Shown here one piece after another: positions 23,209 through 31,836 of a stretch of 64,000 nt of DNA. Position numbers and translations under genes: made by a program. The stretch is from Streptomyces malachitofuscus (GTDB lineage: Bacteria; Actinomycetota; Actinomycetes; Streptomycetales; Streptomycetaceae): NCBI RefSeq assembly GCF_014650055.1, contig NZ_BMUF01000015.1, positions 1-64,000 on the forward strand, written 5' to 3'. Within the stretch, counting starts at the first letter, position 1; every line of letters begins with the position of its first letter. The notes beneath the pieces were generated by a model, which did no database searches, had not been told where the DNA came from, and worked only from the letters and a program-made list of their open reading frames with translations.

Positions 23209-23394
23209 CTACTTGCGGCGGACCCCCGCCTCCTCGCCGTACTCGCCGAGGAGGATCACGTCGAAGGCGGCACCGAGGAAGACCTTGACGGCGCGCAGGG
23301 CATCACCGAGGCGGTGCGGGTGACTGCCCTGGACCGGGGTCGCGCCGGCCGGGCGGACCGGCGGCGTGGTGGGGTGGATGGTCGCTGCGCTCAT
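23209..23394 (-). CDS. Small conserved protein of unknown function
   Basis: Encodes 61 residues from ATG 23394. A Pro/Thr-rich N-terminus (SAATIHPTTPPVRPAG) precedes a short amphipathic or hydrophobic helix (ALRAVKVFLGAAFDVILLG) and a charged end (EYGEEAGVRRK). I recall similar very short streptomycete proteins but know no function. The ribosome site (GGAGAC right before the ATG) is poorly spaced, so the start is uncertain. It converges on the MarR-like gene with 25 bases between. Confidence 0.6.
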   Translation of the reverse strand: MSAATIHPTTPPVRPAGATPVQGSHPHRLGDALRAVKVFLGAAFDVILLGEYGEEAGVRRK

Positions 23395-23511
23395 GTCTCC
23401 ATGGTTGCTCTTCGCCCCCCGCGCGGGCATCGGTCGAAGGGACCGATCCGCCGGCCCCGCGCGTACACCTCCAGGGCGACCCGTACCCCTCAGGCAGGAC
23501 GGGGGCGTCCC

Positions 23512-24408
23512 CTAGGGGCGGGCCCCCTCGGGTCGGCGGCCGATCGCGTCCAGTTCGGCGAGGTCCTCCTCGGACAGCGCCAGGCCGGCTCCGGTGATGT
23601 TCTCCCGCAGGTGCGCCACCGACGAGGTCCCGGGGATGAGCAGGATGTTGGGCGACCGGTGCAGCAGCCAGGCCAGGGCGACCGACATCGGGGTGCTGCC
23701 CAGCCGGGCGGCCACGGCGGTGAGCGCCGAGGACTGCAGCGGGGTGAAGCCGCCCAGCGGGAAGAAGGGCACGTAGGCGATGCCCTGTCCGGCGAGCCGG
23801 TCGACGAGGTCGTCGTCCCCGCGGTGGGCGAGGTTGTAGAGGTTCTGCACGCAGACGAACGGCGCGATGGATTCCGCCTCGGCGATCTGGTCGGCGGTGG
23901 CGTTGCTCAGGCCCAGGTGCCGGATCAGGCCCTGCTGCTGCAGTTCCGCGAGGGTCTCGTAGGCCTTCGCCAGGGACCCCGGCTGCGGGCCTTCGGCGTT
24001 GCCGAGCCGGAGGTTGACGAGGTCCAGCGACTCCACGCCGAGGTGCTCGAGGTTGTCGTGGACGGCCCGGCGCAGCTCGTCCGGCTCGCGGGCCGGGGGC
24101 CAGCCGCCCTGTGCGTCGCGGACCGCGCCCACCTTGGTCACGATGTGCAGCGAACCGGGGTAGGGGTGCAGCGCTTCGCGGATCAGCCGGTTGGTGACAT
24201 GCGGCCCGTAGGCGTCGGCCGTGTCGATGTGGGTGATGCCGAGACGTACGGCCTCGCGCAGCACCGCGAGTGCGCCGTCGTGATCGGCCGGCGGCCCCAT
24301 CACACCGGGGCCGGTCAGCTGCATGGCCCCGTAGCCGAATCGGGTGACGGTCAGGTCGCCCATCGTCCAGGTGCCGCCGGGGAGGGATGTGGTGGTCGGA
24401 GTGTTCAT
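23512..24408 (-). CDS. Aldo/keto reductase
   Basis: Encodes 298 residues of an AKR TIM barrel. GYGAMQLTGPGVMG opens the barrel, HIDTADAYGPHVTNRLIREA holds the catalytic Asp and Tyr, and HIVTKVG holds the catalytic Lys. The usual His at the fourth position appears replaced in the LDLVNLRLGN segment, and the NADPH-binding end reads ILLIPGTSSVAHLREN. The Asn instead of His is common in this actinobacterial subgroup. Substrate unknown. The divergent XRE-type regulator 93 bases away is a plausible controller. ATG 24408 sits just after the leader GGCC. Confidence 0.9.
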   Translation of the reverse strand: MNTPTTTSLPGGTWTMGDLTVTRFGYGAMQLTGPGVMGPPADHDGALAVLREAVRLGITHIDTADAYGPHVTNRLIREALHPYPGSLHIVTKVGAVRDAQGGWPPAREPDELRRAVHDNLEHLGVESLDLVNLRLGNAEGPQPGSLAKAYETLAELQQQGLIRHLGLSNATADQIAEAESIAPFVCVQNLYNLAHRGDDDLVDRLAGQGIAYVPFFPLGGFTPLQSSALTAVAARLGSTPMSVALAWLLHRSPNILLIPGTSSVAHLRENITGAGLALSEEDLAELDAIGRRPEGARP

Positions 24409-24501
24409 GGCCCCACCGTCCCGGCCGCCCGCCGGTCCGCCCAGGTCCCTGCCGATCCTGGGAGTGACAGGGACAGGGACGGCCGCCACCGCGCGCCTAG
24501 C

Positions 24502-25374
24502 ATGGAGGACATGCCTGAGGAGAACCTGCTCGGTGACTACCTCCGGGCGCGCCGGGAGCTGGTGACGCCCGAGGACATCGGGCTGCCGACGCACGGGATA
24601 CGCCGGGTGCAGGGGCTGCGCCGTGAGGAAGTGGCCATGCTCGCCGGCATCAGCTCCGACTACTACCTGCGGCTTGAGCAGGGCCGCGACCGCAATCCGT
24701 CGGCGCAGGTCCTCGACGCGCTCGCCCGGGTGCTGCTGCTCGACGACACCGCCACGGGCTACCTCCACCAGCTCGCCGCGCCGCGCCCCCGTGCCCGGCG
24801 CCGGTTCCGTAGGCGGCCGGTTCCGCCGGCCACGGCGCAGCTGCTCGAGGCGATCGGACTGCCGGCCTTCGTGACGGACAGGTCCCTCGACGTGATCGCG
24901 GCCAACGCGCTCGCCACCGCGCTGGCCCCGAGCATCCGGGTGGGGGAGAACCGGCTCCGGTCGTTCTTCCTCGACCCCGCCGAGCAGGCCCTGCACACGG
25001 ACTGGGCGCACACGGCGGCCCGGTGCGTCGCCGCGTTCCGCCGCCGGCTCGGGTCGGACGTCGACGACCCGCGGGTCGTCCAGCTGGTGGGCGAACTGTC
25101 GCTGGTCAGCGAGGAGTTCCGGCAGGTGTGGGCGCGCCACGACGTGCGGCCGATGGGCAACGGGCCGATCGGGATGAACCATCCCCAGGTCGGCCGGCTG
25201 GACCTCACCATGTCGAAACTGGACGTCGACGGTTCCGACGGCCTGATGCTCGCGGTCTATCACGCCGAACCGGGGAGCGAGGCCGCCGAACGGCTCGCCC
25301 TGCTCGCCTCGCTGACCACGGGACCGGTGCGGGGCCCGGCCGACGTGCCCGTCGTACGGGAAGCGGACGCTTAA
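24502..25374 (+). CDS. XRE-family regulator with MmyB-like sensor domain
   Basis: Encodes 290 residues. The XRE helix-turn-helix is at about 12-75 (LGDYLRARRELV, VQGLRREEVAMLAGIS, DYYLRLEQGRDRNPS). The remainder is the MmyB-like ligand-binding domain (LLEAIGLPAFVTDRSLDVIAAN, FRQVWARHDVRP, HPQVGRLDLT), which in related proteins binds a fatty-acid-like ligand. ATG 24502 is used; ATG 24511, nine bases on, follows GGAGG too closely. Such genes very often sit divergently from the oxidoreductase they control, as with the aldo/keto reductase here. Confidence 0.9.
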   Translation: MEDMPEENLLGDYLRARRELVTPEDIGLPTHGIRRVQGLRREEVAMLAGISSDYYLRLEQGRDRNPSAQVLDALARVLLLDDTATGYLHQLAAPRPRARRRFRRRPVPPATAQLLEAIGLPAFVTDRSLDVIAANALATALAPSIRVGENRLRSFFLDPAEQALHTDWAHTAARCVAAFRRRLGSDVDDPRVVQLVGELSLVSEEFRQVWARHDVRPMGNGPIGMNHPQVGRLDLTMSKLDVDGSDGLMLAVYHAEPGSEAAERLALLASLTTGPVRGPADVPVVREADA

Positions 25375-25380
25375 AACCGT

Positions 25381-25410
25381 TTGGACCGCACCGTCCCCGC
25401 GTCCTAGACT
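25381..25410 (+). promoter_or_regulatory. Vegetative promoter of the HelD-like gene
   Basis: TTGGAC (25381-25386) and TAGACT (25405-25410) with an 18-base spacer, about 100 bases before the TTG start. I see no rifamycin-associated palindrome in the leader. Confidence 0.6.
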
Positions 25411-25509
25411 CTCCGCTCTTGCCCGCCTCCCTCACGGAGCGCCGCCGCCCGGACGGAAACCGGCCGGTATTCCGCAGCAACCCCGCAGCAGGTCCCCGGA
25501 GGCACCCCC

Positions 25510-27609
25510 TTGTCCGCGTCCACGCCGGTAGACGAACCCGTAGACAAGCCCGTAGGCGAACCCGCGAGCATTCACGCGGACGACCCGCTCGCCCGAGAGC
25601 GCGCCCACCTCTCCGCGTCGCGTTCCGCGCTGCGCGCGATGCGCGAGGACGTCGAGGCCCTCGACATCAGCGATGTCACCGCGAACTGGGTCAACGCGGC
25701 CGTCCTGCAGCACCAGATCGAGGAGCGCATCAAGGCGCTGGCCGACCTCAGCGACACCCCGCTGTTCTTCGGCCGCCTCGACTACCTGCACTCCCCCGGC
25801 GCGGAACGGGCCGAGGGCGCGCAGGGCGAGCGCTTCTATATCGGACGCCGGCACGTGCACGACGGGGACGGCGACCCGATGGTGATCGACTGGCGTGCGC
25901 CGGTGTCGCAGCCGTTCTACCGGGCGTCCAAGAAGGACCCGATGGACATCGGGCTGCGCCGCCGCTTCGGCTACACCGGCGGCGACCTCACCGCGTACGA
26001 GGACGAGCACCTGTCCGACCCCTCCGAGGCGGCCACCACCAGCAAGCTTCTCCAGCAGGAGATCGAGCGTCCGCGCGTGGGTCCGATGCGGGACATCGTC
26101 GCGACGATCCAGCCGGAGCAGGACGAGATCGTACGGTCGGGGCTGTCCGGCAGCGTCTGCGTGCAGGGAGGACCCGGCACCGGGAAGACGGCCGTCGGCC
26201 TGCACCGGGTCGCCTACCTCCTCTACGCCCACCGCGAGCGGCTGGCCCGCACCGGCACCCTGGTCGTCGGCCCGAACCGGTCCTTCCTGCACTACATCGA
26301 GCAGGTGCTGCCCGCGCTGGGCGAGCTGACGGTCGCGCAGGCCACGGTGGACGACCTGGTGGCGCACGTGGAGGTGCGCGGGACGGACGACGCGGCGGCG
26401 GCGGTGGTCAAGGGCGACGCCCGGATGGCCCAGGTGCTGCGCAGGGCCCTCTACTCCCACGTCACGATGCCCACCGAGCCGGTCGTGGTCGTGCGCGGAT
26501 CGCGCCGCTGGCGGGTCCCGGCGTACGAACTGGAGGAGCTCGTCCGGCAGTTGCTCGACCGCGACATCCGCTACGGCGCCGCCCGCGACGCCCTCCCGCA
26601 GCGCATCGCGCACGCGGTGCTGGTGCAGATGGAACGGGCGGGCGAGGCACCGGACGACCGGGTCCAGGACGCGGTGGCCCGCAACGCGGCGGTGAAGGCG
26701 GCGGTGAAGGCGGTCTGGCCGGCCGTCGACCCGGCGAAGCTGGTGCTGCGGCTGCTGGGCGACGCCGGGTTCCTGGCGGAGCACGCGGAGGGTCTGCTCG
26801 ACGAGCAGGAGCAGAAGACGATCCTGTGGGCGAAGCCCGCCCGCTCGGTGAAGTCGGCGAAGTGGTCGGCGGCGGACGCGGTGCTGATCGACGAGGCGGC
26901 CGACCTGATCCAGCGCACGCACTCGCTCGGGCACGTGGTGCTCGACGAGGCGCAGGACCTGTCGCCGATGCAGTACAGGGCGGTGGGCCGGCGCTGCACG
27001 ACCGGTTCGGCGACGGTCCTCGGCGACCTGGCCCAGGGCACCACGCCCTGGGCGACGCGCAGTTGGGAGGAGGCCCTGCGCCACCTGGGCAAACAGGACG
27101 CGGTGATCGAGGAGCTGACGGCCGGTTTCCGCGTACCGACGGACGTCATCACCTACGCCTCCCGGCTCCTCCCGCACATCGCGCCGGGGCTGACCCCGGT
27201 GGCGTCGATCCGTGAGAACCCGGGCTTCTTCGAGGTCCGCCGGTCCGGGGGGACGGACGACGTGGTGGCCGCCTGCCGCGAACTCCTGGGCAACGAGGGC
27301 TCGGTCGGCCTGATCGCGGCGGACACCCGCATCCCGGAACTCGCCGAGGCGCTGACGTCGGCGGGCATCGCGTACGTCGCCCCGGGCGAGGAGACCACCC
27401 GGACCACCCGCCTGACCCTGGTCCCTGCCTCCCTGGCGAAGGGCCTGGAGTACGACTACGTCCTCCTCGACGAACCCGCCGCCGTGGTGCACGCCGAACC
27501 CGACGAACGCACCGGCCTCCGCCGCCTCTACGTCACCCTCACCCGAGCCGTCTCAGGCCTGCTCCTCACCCACACGGCCCCGCTGCCCTCCCAGCTCACC
27601 ACGCTTTAG
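25510..27609 (+). CDS. HelD-like RNA polymerase-associated SF1 helicase
   Basis: Encodes 699 residues from TTG 25510 (GGAGG eight bases upstream). An N-terminal coiled-coil-like segment (ARERAHLSASRSALRAMRED) is followed by the split SF1 helicase core: QDEIVRSG, Walker A GGPGTGKTAVGLHR near residue 220, VVGPNRSFLHYIEQVLP, DEAQDLSPMQYRA (Walker B/UvrD-like), GDLAQGT, and C-terminal KGLEYDYVLLDEP with YVTLTRA. HelD proteins recycle stalled RNA polymerase; the streptomycete HelR branch also protects against rifamycins. Which branch this belongs to cannot be decided by eye. Confidence 0.88.
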   Translation: MSASTPVDEPVDKPVGEPASIHADDPLARERAHLSASRSALRAMREDVEALDISDVTANWVNAAVLQHQIEERIKALADLSDTPLFFGRLDYLHSPGAERAEGAQGERFYIGRRHVHDGDGDPMVIDWRAPVSQPFYRASKKDPMDIGLRRRFGYTGGDLTAYEDEHLSDPSEAATTSKLLQQEIERPRVGPMRDIVATIQPEQDEIVRSGLSGSVCVQGGPGTGKTAVGLHRVAYLLYAHRERLARTGTLVVGPNRSFLHYIEQVLPALGELTVAQATVDDLVAHVEVRGTDDAAAAVVKGDARMAQVLRRALYSHVTMPTEPVVVVRGSRRWRVPAYELEELVRQLLDRDIRYGAARDALPQRIAHAVLVQMERAGEAPDDRVQDAVARNAAVKAAVKAVWPAVDPAKLVLRLLGDAGFLAEHAEGLLDEQEQKTILWAKPARSVKSAKWSAADAVLIDEAADLIQRTHSLGHVVLDEAQDLSPMQYRAVGRRCTTGSATVLGDLAQGTTPWATRSWEEALRHLGKQDAVIEELTAGFRVPTDVITYASRLLPHIAPGLTPVASIRENPGFFEVRRSGGTDDVVAACRELLGNEGSVGLIAADTRIPELAEALTSAGIAYVAPGEETTRTTRLTLVPASLAKGLEYDYVLLDEPAAVVHAEPDERTGLRRLYVTLTRAVSGLLLTHTAPLPSQLTTL

Positions 27610-27643
27610 AGTCGGGGGACTCGGCGATCCGGAGGGGAGCATC

Positions 27644-28291
27644 ATGACGTTGGCCGTGGGCCTCTTCGATCTTGTCACCTACGGGATACCCGGGGCACTG
27701 CATCTGTCGCTCATCATGTACGTGCTCGTACGCCTCGACGTCGTCGGCCTCGCGAGCCTGATGTCGGCGCCGTCGGTGCTGCTGGTGATCGGAGCCGCTG
27801 TCGCCAGTTACCTGCTGGGGCACCTCGCCCATCCCCTGAGCGGCCTCCTGGACAAGGTGGCGCCCCGGCGGAACTGGAACGCCGACGACGCCCGTCAGGA
27901 CTTCGTCACCAGAGTGCCCGCGGCCCGGGACCGGGCCTTCGTACGCGCCGACACGTCGGTCCTGCTGGCCGCCGTGGAACTCCACGACAAGGAGGCGGCG
28001 GGAGAGATCACCCGGCTGCAGGGCGCCGGGCTGATGCTGCGGAACTCGGCCCTCGCCCTGGCGTTCGCGTTCGTCGTCGCGACGGCGGAACTCGTGGCGG
28101 GCCCCCATCGTGGGACGGCGGCATGCAGTGCGGCACTGCTGCTCGTGAGCTTCACCGCCGCGATCGGGCACGGACGGCGAGTACGGCACTGGGACCGCCT
28201 GAAGACGCTGGAGATGTGCTTCTGGATCCCGGACATCGACGACATGTTCGACCCCGGCCACCGGGGAGCACGGGCGGGCTCGCGCCCCTGA
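27644..28291 (+). CDS. Membrane protein of unknown function
   Basis: Encodes 215 residues with four hydrophobic segments: LHLSLIMYVLVRLDVVGLAS, SVLLVIGAAVASYLLGHLAH, LALAFAFVVATAELVAG and SAALLLVSFTAAIGHG. A charged cytoplasmic-type loop of about 65 residues lies between the second and third (NADDARQDFVTRVPAARDRA). The ATG is preceded by GGAGGGGAG, a strong ribosome site. I recognise no family. It is the last gene before the convergent cutC and lies 34 bases after the HelD-like gene, possibly in the same transcript. Confidence 0.75.
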   Translation: MTLAVGLFDLVTYGIPGALHLSLIMYVLVRLDVVGLASLMSAPSVLLVIGAAVASYLLGHLAHPLSGLLDKVAPRRNWNADDARQDFVTRVPAARDRAFVRADTSVLLAAVELHDKEAAGEITRLQGAGLMLRNSALALAFAFVVATAELVAGPHRGTAACSAALLLVSFTAAIGHGRRVRHWDRLKTLEMCFWIPDIDDMFDPGHRGARAGSRP

Positions 28292-28298
28292 GCCGCGA

Positions 28299-28988
28299 TC
28301 AGCCCCCCAGCACCCGCCGCCACTCCGCCACGGCATCCGCCGACACGGGTCCGGCCCACCCCTCGGGGCGGGCCGCCCCGCCGATGTGGAAGGCGTCGAT
28401 GCCGGCGCGCCTCAGCTCGGGCACGTGCTCCAGCCCCAGGCCACCCCCCACCAGCAACTGCTGCCGGTACCCCTGCTCCCCCCGCCGCCGCGCCTCCGCG
28501 AGAAGCGTCGGCAGTCCCGCGTCGACCCCCTCGGCCGAGCCGGCCGTCAGATACGTGTCCAGCCCCGCCAGGTCGGCGAGCTGCTTGCGCAACGCGTCCC
28601 GGTCGGCGGCCCGGTCGATGGCCCGGTGGAACGTCCACCGGCACCCCTCCAGCTCACGGGCGACCCGCTCCACCGCGTCCAGATCCACGCACCCGTCGGC
28701 GTCGAGGAACCCGAGCACGAACTCCTCCGCCCCGGCCTCCCGCATCTCGCGGGCCGCAGCGACCAGCCGCCCGACGTCCCCCGCGGCGAATCCGTCCGCC
28801 AGCCGCAGCATCACCCGCACCGGGATGTCCACGGCCGCGCGGATCCCCGCGACGGTCGCCGCCGAAGGCGTCAGCCCGTCCGCCGCCATGTCCGTGACCA
28901 GCTCGAGGCGGTCCGCACCTCCGGCCTGGGCGGCGACCGCGTCCTCGACGTCGAGGGCGATCACCTCCAGGACTGCACGCTTGCTCAT
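28299..28988 (-). CDS. cutC: CutC-family protein
   Basis: Encodes 229 residues, the usual size of the family, with a TIM-barrel pattern: LEVIALDVEDAVAAQAGGAD at the N-terminus, DRLELVTDMAADGLTPS, VRVMLRLADGF, EFVLGFLDADGCVD, FHRAIDRAAD and ILLVGGGLG-like strand 7 (LLVGGGLGLEHVPELRRAG). CutC was named for copper homeostasis, but that role is disputed and its reaction is unknown. A dre-like DasR operator (29021-29036) lies 33 bases upstream. The mycothiol-enzyme-like gene upstream is 95 bases away on the same strand. Confidence 0.92.
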   Translation of the reverse strand: MSKRAVLEVIALDVEDAVAAQAGGADRLELVTDMAADGLTPSAATVAGIRAAVDIPVRVMLRLADGFAAGDVGRLVAAAREMREAGAEEFVLGFLDADGCVDLDAVERVARELEGCRWTFHRAIDRAADRDALRKQLADLAGLDTYLTAGSAEGVDAGLPTLLAEARRRGEQGYRQQLLVGGGLGLEHVPELRRAGIDAFHIGGAARPEGWAGPVSADAVAEWRRVLGG

Positions 28989-29020
28989 GGGACCCCATTC
29001 CTCGGCATCAGACGGCGACT

Positions 29021-29036
29021 ACAGGTCTAGTCCAAT
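29021..29036. promoter_or_regulatory. DasR (dre)-like operator before cutC
   Basis: ACAGGTCTAGTCCAAT agrees at 13 of 16 positions with the dre consensus ACTGGTCTAGACCACT as I remember it, including the central GGTCTAG. Confidence 0.45.
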
Positions 29037-29083
29037 CCAGAGTACCGTCCGACCCCCCGCCCGGGTCTCCCCCGCCCCTCCGC

Positions 29084-29764
29084 TCAGTCCCCGAAGATGT
29101 TCAGCTCCGCCGCCTCCGCCCCGGCCAGCTCGTACGAGAGCCCGTCCACCGGACGCCCCGCGTACAGCCGCACCAGCGTCGGTCCGTCGCCGATGAAGCG
29201 GGCCGGGGGACGCTCCCCCGAGGTGTCGCCCAGCCGCAGCGGCTCGTCGGCGTCGTCGAGGTCGGCGTGCAGCGGCAGATGCCCCGACCGGCCGGTCACC
29301 TGCGCCAGCAGGGAGAGCGCGTACGGCAGCCCCGCGTCCGCGTACGCGCCCGGCTCGCCCAGCGCGACCCGCACGTCCCCCGCGTGCACCCACTCGCCCA
29401 GCGCGAGCACGTCCAGCACGCCGCCCGCCTTGGCGATCAGCGGACCGGCCTCGGTCATCCCGCGCTCCAGCTCGTCCACGACCCGGGCGTTCGTCCACTC
29501 GGCCCGCTCGGCGATGTCGCGCTCATTGCTCTCGGGCGAGAACACCCCCTTCTCGAAGCGGCTCTCCACCACCCGGGACAGCGCCGCCGAGCAGTGCGCC
29601 AGCACCCCCCGCACCGTCCACCCCGGACACGCCGCCACCGGCAGCGCGAAGTCCGCGTCGTCCCGCCCCCGCAGCAGGGGCACCAGCGTGTCCCGCTCGA
29701 CGGTCAGCAGCCGCCCGGGCAGCTCGGGGTCTCGCACGTTCCGCACATCCGCAGGAGTCGTCAT
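29084..29764 (-). CDS. Mycothiol-dependent maleylpyruvate isomerase-family protein
   Basis: Encodes 226 residues of the MDMPI/DinB-like fold. The N-terminal helical bundle includes VERDTLVPLLRG, CPGWTVRGVLAHCSAALSRVV (the conserved W-x-x-R-x-x-x-x-H metal-site region) and ALGEWVHAGDVRVALGEP (second conserved histidine). The C-terminal part is a beta-rich SCP2-like domain. Members use mycothiol or metal; the substrate is unknown. ATG 29764 is used, with ATG 29773 as alternative. It is divergent from the HD-domain gene at 29836. Confidence 0.82.
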   Translation of the reverse strand: MTTPADVRNVRDPELPGRLLTVERDTLVPLLRGRDDADFALPVAACPGWTVRGVLAHCSAALSRVVESRFEKGVFSPESNERDIAERAEWTNARVVDELERGMTEAGPLIAKAGGVLDVLALGEWVHAGDVRVALGEPGAYADAGLPYALSLLAQVTGRSGHLPLHADLDDADEPLRLGDTSGERPPARFIGDGPTLVRLYAGRPVDGLSYELAGAEAAELNIFGD

Positions 29765-29835
29765 GCCGTCCACGCTAGTGCCGCGGAGGGCTCCAAGGGT
29801 CGAGGCGGCCGGTACCGCCCGGGGACAATGAACCC

Positions 29836-30498
29836 ATGGCCGACACCGAAGCCCTGCGTGCCCGTTTCGTCCGCGCCCTGGAAGGGGCCCGCGGTCCCGG
29901 CGGCGGTCCCGATCCGCTGCCGTACGCCGACGACCTGCTCGGCCGCTGGCAGGAGCCGCAGCGGCACCACCACACGCTCACCCACCTCACGGCCGTCCTG
30001 GACCACATCGACGAACTGGCGGAACTCGCCGACGACCCGGACGTCGTACGGCTCGCCGCCTGGTTCCACGACGCCGTGTACCTGCCGGAACGGTCCGAGA
30101 ACGAGGAGCGGTCCGCCCGGCTCGCCGAGCGCGCGCTCCCCGAGGCCGGGGTGTCCCCGGAGAGGACCGCCGAGACGGCCCGGCTGGTGCGGCTCACCGT
30201 CACGCACGACCCGGCCGACGACGACCGGAACGGCCAGGTGCTGTGCGACGCCGACCTGGCGATCCTCGCGGCCCCGCCGTCGTCGTACGCCGCCTACACC
30301 GCCGCCGTCCGCGAGGAGTACCACTTCGTCCCGAGCGACGCCTTCCGCGCGGGCCGCGCCGACGTGCTGCGGCAACTCCTCGCCCTGCCCCGCCTGTTCC
30401 GCACCCCGTACGGGCGGGAGCACTGGGAGGCCACCGCCCGCTACAACATGCGCGGCGAGCTGGAAATGCTGTCGACCGCACCCGCACCGCCCGCCTAG
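29836..30498 (+). CDS. HD-domain metal-dependent protein
   Basis: Encodes 220 residues. Metal ligands are visible as RHHHTLTHL (first His), AAWFHDAVY (the HD pair), and VTHDPADDDRNGQVLCDADLA (later acidic residues). This is the pattern of small HD-superfamily proteins annotated as predicted metal-dependent phosphohydrolases. No partner domain is attached. It lies 10 bases before the fusion gene at 30509, so the two are probably co-transcribed. Substrate unknown. Confidence 0.85.
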   Translation: MADTEALRARFVRALEGARGPGGGPDPLPYADDLLGRWQEPQRHHHTLTHLTAVLDHIDELAELADDPDVVRLAAWFHDAVYLPERSENEERSARLAERALPEAGVSPERTAETARLVRLTVTHDPADDDRNGQVLCDADLAILAAPPSSYAAYTAAVREEYHFVPSDAFRAGRADVLRQLLALPRLFRTPYGREHWEATARYNMRGELEMLSTAPAPPA

Positions 30499-30508
30499 CC
30501 TGCCCCGC

Positions 30509-31576
30509 ATGCATGCTGTGGGAGCGGAACAGGTGGAGGAAGCCGTCGCGGACTGCGTGGCGGCGCTGGGGGCGGTCACCGACCGGGACTGGGCGGGGGT
30601 GAGGGCCGGGCGGCTGGAGTGGAGCTGCCGTGAGGCGGCGGAACACATCGCGGACGATCTCATCGCGTACGCGGGGCGGCTCGCGGGACGCTCGACCGCC
30701 GGCCGCCTGCCCTTCACGATCTCGCTCGACGAGGACACCGACAACACCGGCGTCCTCAAGACGGTCGAGGCGACCGGCGCCCTGCTCGCCGCCGCGGTCC
30801 GCACCACCCCGCGCGCGGTCCGCGCCTTCCACCCCTACCCCTTCCGGCACGCCAACCGCGAGGGCTTCGCCGCGATGGGCGTGACCGAGGTGCTGCTGCA
30901 CACGCACGACATCGCCGAGGGGATGGGGATCGGTTACGAACCGCCCGCCGAGCTGGCCTCGTTCGGGCTGACCCGGCTCTTCCCACAGGTCAAGCCGGGT
31001 CCCACGCCATGGCGGACGCTCCTGTGGGCGACCGGGCGCGGTGAACTGCCGGGCCGGGAGCCGGTCACCGCCTGGCGCTGGAGCAACAACCCGGTGCTCC
31101 GCTCGGAGCGGCTGACCCTGGAGGGCGTCACCCCGGCGGCCGCCGCCGACCTGTCCCTCGCCGGTGACGGCGGCTTCGCGTGGGTCGGCGGGGCCGCGGC
31201 CGACGGCACCCGCGAGGGCGCCGGGATCATGGTCAAGCAGTACGAGGAAGGCGTGTTCCACCCCGAGTGGGGCATGTACGTGCTGGTCCGACGCCAGGAC
31301 GACCTCGCGGTGGGCGCGATGGGCTTCCACGGCGTCCCGGACGGGGACGGCCGGGTCGAGATCGGCTACGACCTCGTGGCGGGCGCACGCGGCCACGGCT
31401 ACGCCACCGAGGCGCTGCGCACACTGTCGCGCTGGGCGCTGGAGCAGGACGGCGTACGGACCGTGGCGGCCGTCGTCGACCACGAGAACGTGCCCTCGCA
31501 GAACGTCGTCGCCCGGGCCGGCTTCACCCGGGTCTCCGAGGACGTGGGGCAGATCACCTACGAACTGCGCGGCTGA
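30509..31576 (+). CDS. Fusion of a DinB/MDMPI-like domain and a GNAT acetyltransferase
   Basis: Encodes 355 residues in one open frame. Residues about 1-195 are a four-helix DinB/mycothiol-enzyme-like bundle (LEWSCREAAEHIADDLIAYAG; the repeated H-x-x-x-D pattern; GVTEVLLHTHDIAEGMG). Residues about 195-355 are a GNAT domain: WRWSNNPVLRSERLTLEGVT, MYVLVRRQDDLAVGAMGFHG, the acetyl-CoA loop ARGHGYATEALRT and NVPSQNVVARAGFTRV. No frameshift is visible, so the fusion is real in this sequence. ATG 30509 lacks a good ribosome site; GTG 30533 is an alternative. The 3' end overlaps the convergent DUF4031 gene by 19 bases. Confidence 0.82.
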   Translation: MHAVGAEQVEEAVADCVAALGAVTDRDWAGVRAGRLEWSCREAAEHIADDLIAYAGRLAGRSTAGRLPFTISLDEDTDNTGVLKTVEATGALLAAAVRTTPRAVRAFHPYPFRHANREGFAAMGVTEVLLHTHDIAEGMGIGYEPPAELASFGLTRLFPQVKPGPTPWRTLLWATGRGELPGREPVTAWRWSNNPVLRSERLTLEGVTPAAAADLSLAGDGGFAWVGGAAADGTREGAGIMVKQYEEGVFHPEWGMYVLVRRQDDLAVGAMGFHGVPDGDGRVEIGYDLVAGARGHGYATEALRTLSRWALEQDGVRTVAAVVDHENVPSQNVVARAGFTRVSEDVGQITYELRG

Positions 31577-31836
31577 GCCGTCCCCTTGCGCCGGCGCAGC
31601 CCCGCCCCGTGCAGCAGCCGCACCACCTCGCGGCTGCTCACCTCGACCGCCCCCGCGCGCACCGCGTCGGTGTACCGGTGCCCGGGGATGTCGTAGTGGT
31701 CGCGTTCGAAGGCGCGGCGGGGCACGCCCAGACGGTCGGCGAAGGCGTGCAGTTCGGCGTAGGAGAGGTCGCTGACGAGGTGGGACCACATCCGGCCGTG
31801 ACCGGGCCAGGTGGGCGGGTCGATGTACACGGTCAC
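31558..31836 (-). CDS. DUF4031 family protein
   Basis: Encodes 92 residues, starting VYIDPPTWPGHGRMWSHL, then LHAFADRLGVPRRAFERDHYD and ending in a basic tail. This matches the short DUF4031 family of unknown function, which is widespread in bacteria. Its GTG start overlaps the stop of the upstream gene (31833) by 4 bases, so the two are translationally coupled. Confidence 0.85.
   Translation of the reverse strand: MTVYIDPPTWPGHGRMWSHLVSDLSYAELHAFADRLGVPRRAFERDHYDIPGHRYTDAVRAGAVEVSSREVVRLLHGAGLRRRKGTAQPRSS

Noticed and set aside
29267..30508. Extension of the DinB-GNAT fusion far upstream
   Set aside because: It overlaps two well-supported genes in another frame or strand and has antisense-type composition.
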